Of a stretch of DNA of 64,000 nt, positions 59,001 through 64,000 are shown piece by piece (the stretch's first letter is position 1; each line of letters opens with the position of its first letter). The stretch lies in the NCBI RefSeq assembly GCF_025698545.1, contig NC_068577.1, forward strand, positions 5,409,501 through 5,473,500. Direction: 5' to 3'. Source of the DNA: Gossypium raimondii (taxonomy: Eukaryota; Streptophyta; Magnoliopsida; Malvales; Malvaceae). A model generated the notes under the pieces. The model saw only the letters and a program-made list of their open reading frames with translations, searched no databases and was not told where the DNA came from. Position numbers and translations under genes: made by a program.

Positions 59001-62000
59001 CTGAGGAACCACCTCTATGTGTTTGTGCGAAGTCTCCTGAGGATATACCTCAATAGCCCTGCGCAAACTCTCTCGGGGAAGTAAGTCAATAGGTCTGTGC
59101 AAAGTCTCTGTTAGAATTGGTTCAATGCTTCTGTTTTCAATTGCCCTTGTTTTACTGACGGAAGGACAGTCTTGGAGGCGGTGTGAGACAGCAACAAGCG
59201 CCTTTTTTACAGCTAAAACAGCTCCTTCAATCTACAAATATAAACAAGGGAACAAAAAGTAACGTTTCTACTTAAGTATAACATTCAAAAGCTTTAGAAA
59301 ATAAGATAGTTGACCAATGCTAGATTGCATCAGAACTTCCAACAAATCCACTTTCAGAATCTTTTGACATTAAATACAGTGGTTGATTGTTAATGCAATG
59401 ATTTGCGATAAACCAACACAATCTAATTATTATACATCATAATGAACTAACCAAATTTGCCAAAAGAACTTATCAACTACATGTGGCAAGTTACAAAGAA
59501 ACGGATTCCATAGCTACAAAATCTAGAATCTAATTGTGCCAACGGAAAGATAGAAAGCCATTGAATCGAAAAACCCAGATATCTTCATTCACTTACGTTT
59601 CATGAGTAGCCAAAGGGCACTTCTTACAACTTTTCGTGACATTAACTGGAGAAAATTCCTTAAATAATAACCATACTTGTAGTCAACACCCTAATAAACA
59701 AGGGAACAAGAAATAACATTTCTACTTACGTATAATTATAACATTCAAAAGCTTTAGAAAATGAGATGGTTGCCCAATGCTAGATTGCATCAGAACTTTC
59801 AACAAAATTCCACTTTCAGAATCATTTGACATTAAATACAATGGTTGATTGTTAATGCAATGATTCACAATAAACCAACAGAACCTAATTATTATATATC
59901 ATAACAAACCAACCAAATTTTCCAAAAGAAGTTATCAACTACACGTGGCAAGTTTGCAAGTTAGAATCAGGCATGAGCTAACTAAACTGGTACAATGAAA
60001 CGGATTCCATTTTTGTTAATAGCTACAAAATCTAGAATCTAATTGTGCCAATGGAAAGATAAAAAGTCATTGAATCGTAAAACCCAGAAATCTTCATTCA
60101 CTTAGGTTTAACAGTAGCCAAAGGGCACTTCTTACGACTTTTCGTGACACTGGCTGGAGAAAATTCCTTAAATAATGATCATGTATGGCACATGTTACTT
60201 GTAATCAACACCCTAATAAACAAGAGAACAAGAAATATCATTTCTACTTAAGAATAACATTCAAAAGCTTTAGAAAATGAGATGGTTGCCCGATGCTAGA
60301 TTGCATCAGAACTTTCAACGCAGTTCCACTTCCAGAATCTTTTGACATTAAATACAGTGGTTGATTGTTAATGCAATGATTCGCAATAAACCAACACAAT
60401 CTAATTATTATACATCATAATGAACTAACCAAATTTGCCAAAAGAACTTATCAACTACACGTGACAGGTTTGCCAAGTTAGAATATGGCAAGAGCTAACT
60501 AAACTGGTTCAAAGAAATGGCTTCCATTTTTGTTAATAGCTACAAAACTAGAATCTAATTGCAGCAATGGAAAGATAAACAAAGAAAAGGATTCCATTTT
60601 GTTGATAGCTACAAAATCAAAGAAAAGGATTCCATTTTGTTGATAGCTACAAAATCTAGAATCTAATTGTGTCAATGGAAAGATGAACAAAGAAACGGAT
60701 TCCATTTTGTTCATAGCTACAAAATCTAGAATCTAATTGTGCCAATGGAAAGATAAGAAGTCATTGAATCATAAAACCCAGAAATCTTCATTCACTTAGG
60801 TTTCACGAGTAGCCAAATGGCACCTCTTACGACTTTTTGAGACATTGACTGGAGAAAGTTCCTTAAATAATAACCATATAAGGTACGTGTTACTTGTAAT
60901 CAACACCCTAATAAGCCAAAATTGCCTAAAAGCACTAACCAACTATGTATTCTAGGTTTGCCAAGTTAGAAATTTTACTGAACCAGGAAAGAAAGCCAAT
61001 GAATGTAGTGATAAAGAAATCGATTTGCCAAGCTCTCCGGTACATAGTTTCCGCTTAGGGGCTCAACTCCAGATTTAGTCATACCGAATGTAACTACCGA
61101 ATTGCCAAGGGTTTTAGTCAAAAACCCTTGGCAATGAATGTAGGAAATAAATTGATGCGCCAAGCTCTTGGGTTCATAGTTTCCGTTAAGGGGCTCAGTT
61201 CCAGATTTAGTCGCCAAGGGTTTTAGTCAAAAACACTAGGAAAAAGAAAGGAATTTTGTTCTTGGGCTGCAAAATTTAGAATCTAATTGCCACAATGTAA
61301 AAGAACATAAACTTTTAGAATATAATAATCAAGCCAATGAACCCCAAGACCAAGAAATAGAAACCCTAATTGAAGAACATTCGGTATAAACCTCTTACCT
61401 CCACAATCTCCTCCTTAAGGCTAGCACAAGCCGGTAGATTATCCGTCAAAACCCTAATTTTGGTCCCAGTTTCTTCCCTTATCTTCTCCACTACTTTACC
61501 ACCTTTCCCAATCACACCCCCAGCTTGCTTAACCTCTGCCAACAACCGACAAGAAACCATCCCCAAGGTTGCCCCATTGCTCTCAGCCGCCACCTCCAGA
61601 ATCCTCTCGAATACCTTCACCAGCGCCTCCTGCGCCTTGGACACCTCGATTTCCTCAACTCTACTACCACCCTCACCGTCGCCGCCAAGGTCAAGCACAA
61701 CCTTGGTATTAACAGCATTAGGACCTATGATGGTAATAACCCGGTCGGGGCATTCGGCCGGGGCATCCTCGATTCGGATCTTGGTACCCGTAGCCTGTTG
61801 CAGTTGCTTGATGACGCTGCCCGACTTGCCGATGATGCCCCCGACACGCGACACGTGACAAAGGAGACGGAAGGCCACCTGGCCGGGAGGGATGTAGAGA
61901 GTAGTAGACGGAGGCTTGGAACGCTTGGAGGGTCCGTTAGCAGAATGGGTCGGGTCGGGCATGGTTCGCTTTATTGGTATAGAGAAGAAGGTGCTGCCCA

Positions 62001-62001
62001 T
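56079..62001 (-). CDS. Five-KH-domain RNA-binding protein (HEN4/At4g18375-like)
   Basis: Seven exons on the minus strand: 61399-62001 (ATG), 58608-59231, 58243-58518, 57494-57790, 57276-57358, 56963-57074, 56079-56219 (TGA); 711 aa from the first ATG (a second ATG at codon 14, MPDPTHSANGPSKR, is also plausible). Five KH domains with GXXG loops: GKSG 58-61, GKGG 165-168, GKGG 372-375, GKGG 464-467 and a variant GENG 654-657. KH1 and KH2 are coded by one exon. Domains are spaced 2+2+1 as in plant HEN4-type proteins, nuclear factors for pre-mRNA processing such as splicing or polyadenylation choice. Between KH2 and KH3 lies a run of five 12-residue repeats (245-304; unit like FRRPIDVIPQES). Intron 1 (2.2 kb) is made of tandem duplications. 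The open frames on the plus strand over exon 1 are shadows. Confidence 0.93.
59241..60950. repeat. Large tandem duplications in intron 1 of the KH gene
   Basis: A block starting with TAAACAAGGGAACAAGAAAT and ATAACATTCAAAAGCTTTAG recurs at about 59241, 59695 and 60216, with a partial fourth copy from about 60910; spacings are 454, 521 and about 695 bp. The third block is longer because a 60-70 bp subunit (GGATTCCATTTTGTTGATAG..TCTAATTG) is itself repeated about four times at 60515-60740. No coding role. Confidence 0.85.
60995..61230. repeat. Second, unrelated tandem duplication in the same intron
   Basis: Two copies of a segment with AATGAATGTAG..GCCAAGCTCT..CATAGTTTCCG..GGGGCTCA.CTCCAGATTTAGTC start near 60998 and 61133, about 135 bp apart, and GCCAAGGGTTTTAGTCAAAA occurs after each. 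Confidence 0.75.
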
Positions 62002-64000
62002 ATCAAAATTAGAGCAAATTAAAACTTAAACAAAGGGGAAAAAATCCACAACGCTTTCACTCTTTTATATTAATAGTGGGTTAATTAATTTAATTAATTC
62101 ATATTGGAATTTTCTTCCATGGAAAGAAGCGGAAGCGAAAATTACAGAAAATAAATAGGCAGAGAAAGGGTTTTGGAGTTCTGTTTTTTAAGGGTGAAAG
62201 CGAAAGGGTCTACGGCTACGGGGTTGGCAATGCGTCGTCGTTTTCAATGGGAGATGTTGGGCGGCTGGATTGTTTTTAAGGGGCAATAGATCCAACGGTC
62301 TGTACGAGTTGAATTGGTTTTCTTTTCCCTTTTTCATTTCAACGCCCCCGCCCACGCGTTTTTCTTTACTACGGTCTTGGTCGATTTCATCGGGATATGG
62401 TAAAATTTTTACAGGTTGATAAAATATAATCATATCTTATTTTTTTATATCAAATTAATAACATAATTTATATTTTTTTAAATTAATTATTACATAAAAG
62501 AGTATCAATATGATAAGAAAATTATGAACGAGTAACAAAAATTAAAATCAAGTCATCATATGTAATATAAAAAACAAACACTATATATAATTTTGTCTAA
62601 TTATTTTAACCTTCCATATTTATTTCACTTTTAACATTTAACATGTATTTTTTATTATCATCTACTGGTCCTTGACTTAATTATTCATCATATGAATACT
62701 TATGATTAAAATTATCAATATCTCATTTTTCCATGTCCCTTTCGAGGTGTAGAATATCTCAATTCCACTTAGGAATAAAGTTATTAAGGCTTCCTTTGGT
62801 TTGCTTCAGCACGTTAGTGAGGTGCAGCTGAGGGTGCCAACCTCACTGCCATGTTATTTGGTTCAGCAGAGCAGTCCAGTGAGAAGTAATCTCACCACGC
62901 TGATACGGTGATTTTTTTTGGAGATTTCAAAGACAATTGAAAATTAAGGGTGCTGTTGGTATTTTTAACAGACAAAAATACCATTACTTTTATTTATTAT
63001 TTTACTATTTTATCCTTGAAAGTTAAATAATATTTATCATTGTTATAAAAAAATATTTAACTATAAAAATTAAAAATAATTATCATTTTATCTAATAAAT
63101 AATTTAAATTGATTATATAATTCATTAAAATATTGAAAGATACATTTTAATATTTATTAGATGAATTTATAAATTCACATATTTTAATAATTTTAAAAAA
63201 GTAAAATAATTTTAAAAAATTCTATTATATATCAATTCTAATCTAATGTCCTTAATAGTCATTTTTTATTCTCACATCACCGCTACAACTGCGTTTGAAT
63301 CCAAACACACACTCCACCATTGTTTCTAATTTCACCGCTACAGTATCCAATCTCACCGCTACAGTAACTAATCTCACCGGAGGTAAACACACCGCCCATC
63401 CAAACTCACCCTAAGTATATAACATGTTATTACGATTAAACATTTTTTCTTTTATGTTATACAAATGTGATATTGTTAATACGAGAAATCTTTTTTTAGA
63501 ACAAGAGATGTCCTTTCGATCACATTATGAAGATCGGGCTATCTCAAATTAAAGAGCTCACGAGTTGTCTCTAATGCTTGTGTTTAGCTTCATTATTTCA
63601 AACAGTGTCATTTCACATGATATGGTGCAAACAATATGCAATTTCAATTACAAAAACTTCTGTAAGCTAATTTACAGAAAAACTTATGCTAAGTTATAAC
63701 CATTTTTATAATAGGAAAATTAGATAACTAAAATAATATAAAATTTATAATATACAACCATTATAAAAAAATTGTTATTAAAGTGTCCAACAATTTTCAT
63801 ATTAATTCTTATAAATAATATAAATTTTATCATAATTTTAAAAAATGCCCGTAATAGTTTAATTGTGACTAAAATTTATAAAATTTTTATAAATAAATAT
63901 ATTATTATTACATATAGCACAAATAAATAAAATAAATTATAGGAATAATATTTGATACATTGTCGATGTATTAGTCCTATGCACCACAATTTGTCACAAC
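62002..64000. other. Upstream flank of the KH gene and right-edge intergenic DNA
   Basis: The first 200-400 bp should contain the KH gene promoter and leader. The segment at about 62786-63412 looks like a MITE: GCTTCCTTTGGTTTGC at the left, CCATCCAAACTCACCCTA at the right, with clustered CACCGCTACAGT words inside the right end. The rest is AT-rich with no gene seen. Confidence 0.45.

Noticed and set aside
61370-62022. 162- and 165-codon plus-strand frames
   Set aside because: Antisense shadows of the KH1-KH2 exon, which has clear GXXG motifs in the minus frame.

Overview
This window is plant nuclear DNA from a dicot, and the repeat families suggest cotton (Gossypium) or another Malvaceae member. 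The organism call is inference from intron-rich genes of plant type, AT-rich intergenic DNA and nested LTR elements; it was not tested by a search. Six host genes are recognisable, and about half of the window is transposable-element sequence in two blocks (about 4.5-32 kb and 42-47 kb).

Host genes, left to right: (1) the 3' part of a gamma-glutamyl-peptidase-like glutamine amidotransferase (+, three exons, 5' exons not in the window); (2) a twin CX9C mitochondrial CHCH protein of the CHCHD2/MIX17 family (-, five exons, 148 aa); (3) a DRP3A-type dynamin-related GTPase (+, 20 exons, 831 aa); (4) a TIFY-CCT-GATA transcription factor of the ZML/GATA24 type (-, seven exons, 314 aa); (5) a costars/ABRACL-like actin regulator (+, two exons, 90 aa); (6) a five-KH-domain RNA-binding protein of the HEN4/At4g18375 type (-, seven exons, 711 aa). 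The exon models were built by hand; every junction keeps frame.

Transposable elements with target-site duplications (TSDs) I could read directly: a 1.2 kb non-autonomous hAT element (8-bp TSD) just upstream of the CHCH gene; a Ty3/Gypsy-like element at 12181-24063 (TSD CCGAC), minus orientation, with decayed gag and a scrap of integrase, a 44-bp/132-bp higher-order tandem array, and very unequal LTRs (2161 and 455 bp); a solo LTR nested in it (18475-20919, TSD CCCAT); a solo LTR at 27175-32262 (TSD ACATT) that itself holds another solo LTR (29564-31775, TSD TATAG); a solo LTR at 44602-47015 (TSD ATACT); and a fold-back Mutator-like element at 43206-44449 (9-bp TSD). The Gypsy-like element sits inside an older, decayed RNase H-domain reading frame whose halves are at 11943-12180 and 24064-24230.

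The most interesting structure is the 5.8 kb CACTA-type element at about 5936-11736. It has GCGGCG hairpin arrays at both ends and no recognisable transposase, and carries fragments of three unrelated host genes in one orientation: GluTR-binding protein (GluTRBP), an FKBP15-type prolyl isomerase exon with intact splice sites, and the receiver domain of a PRR5-like clock regulator. It is a candidate gene-capturing (Pack-) CACTA. Also notable are a 114-bp duplication covering a splice acceptor and exon start in the GATA gene, a 12-residue tandem peptide repeat in the KH protein, and a GC-AG intron in DRP3A.
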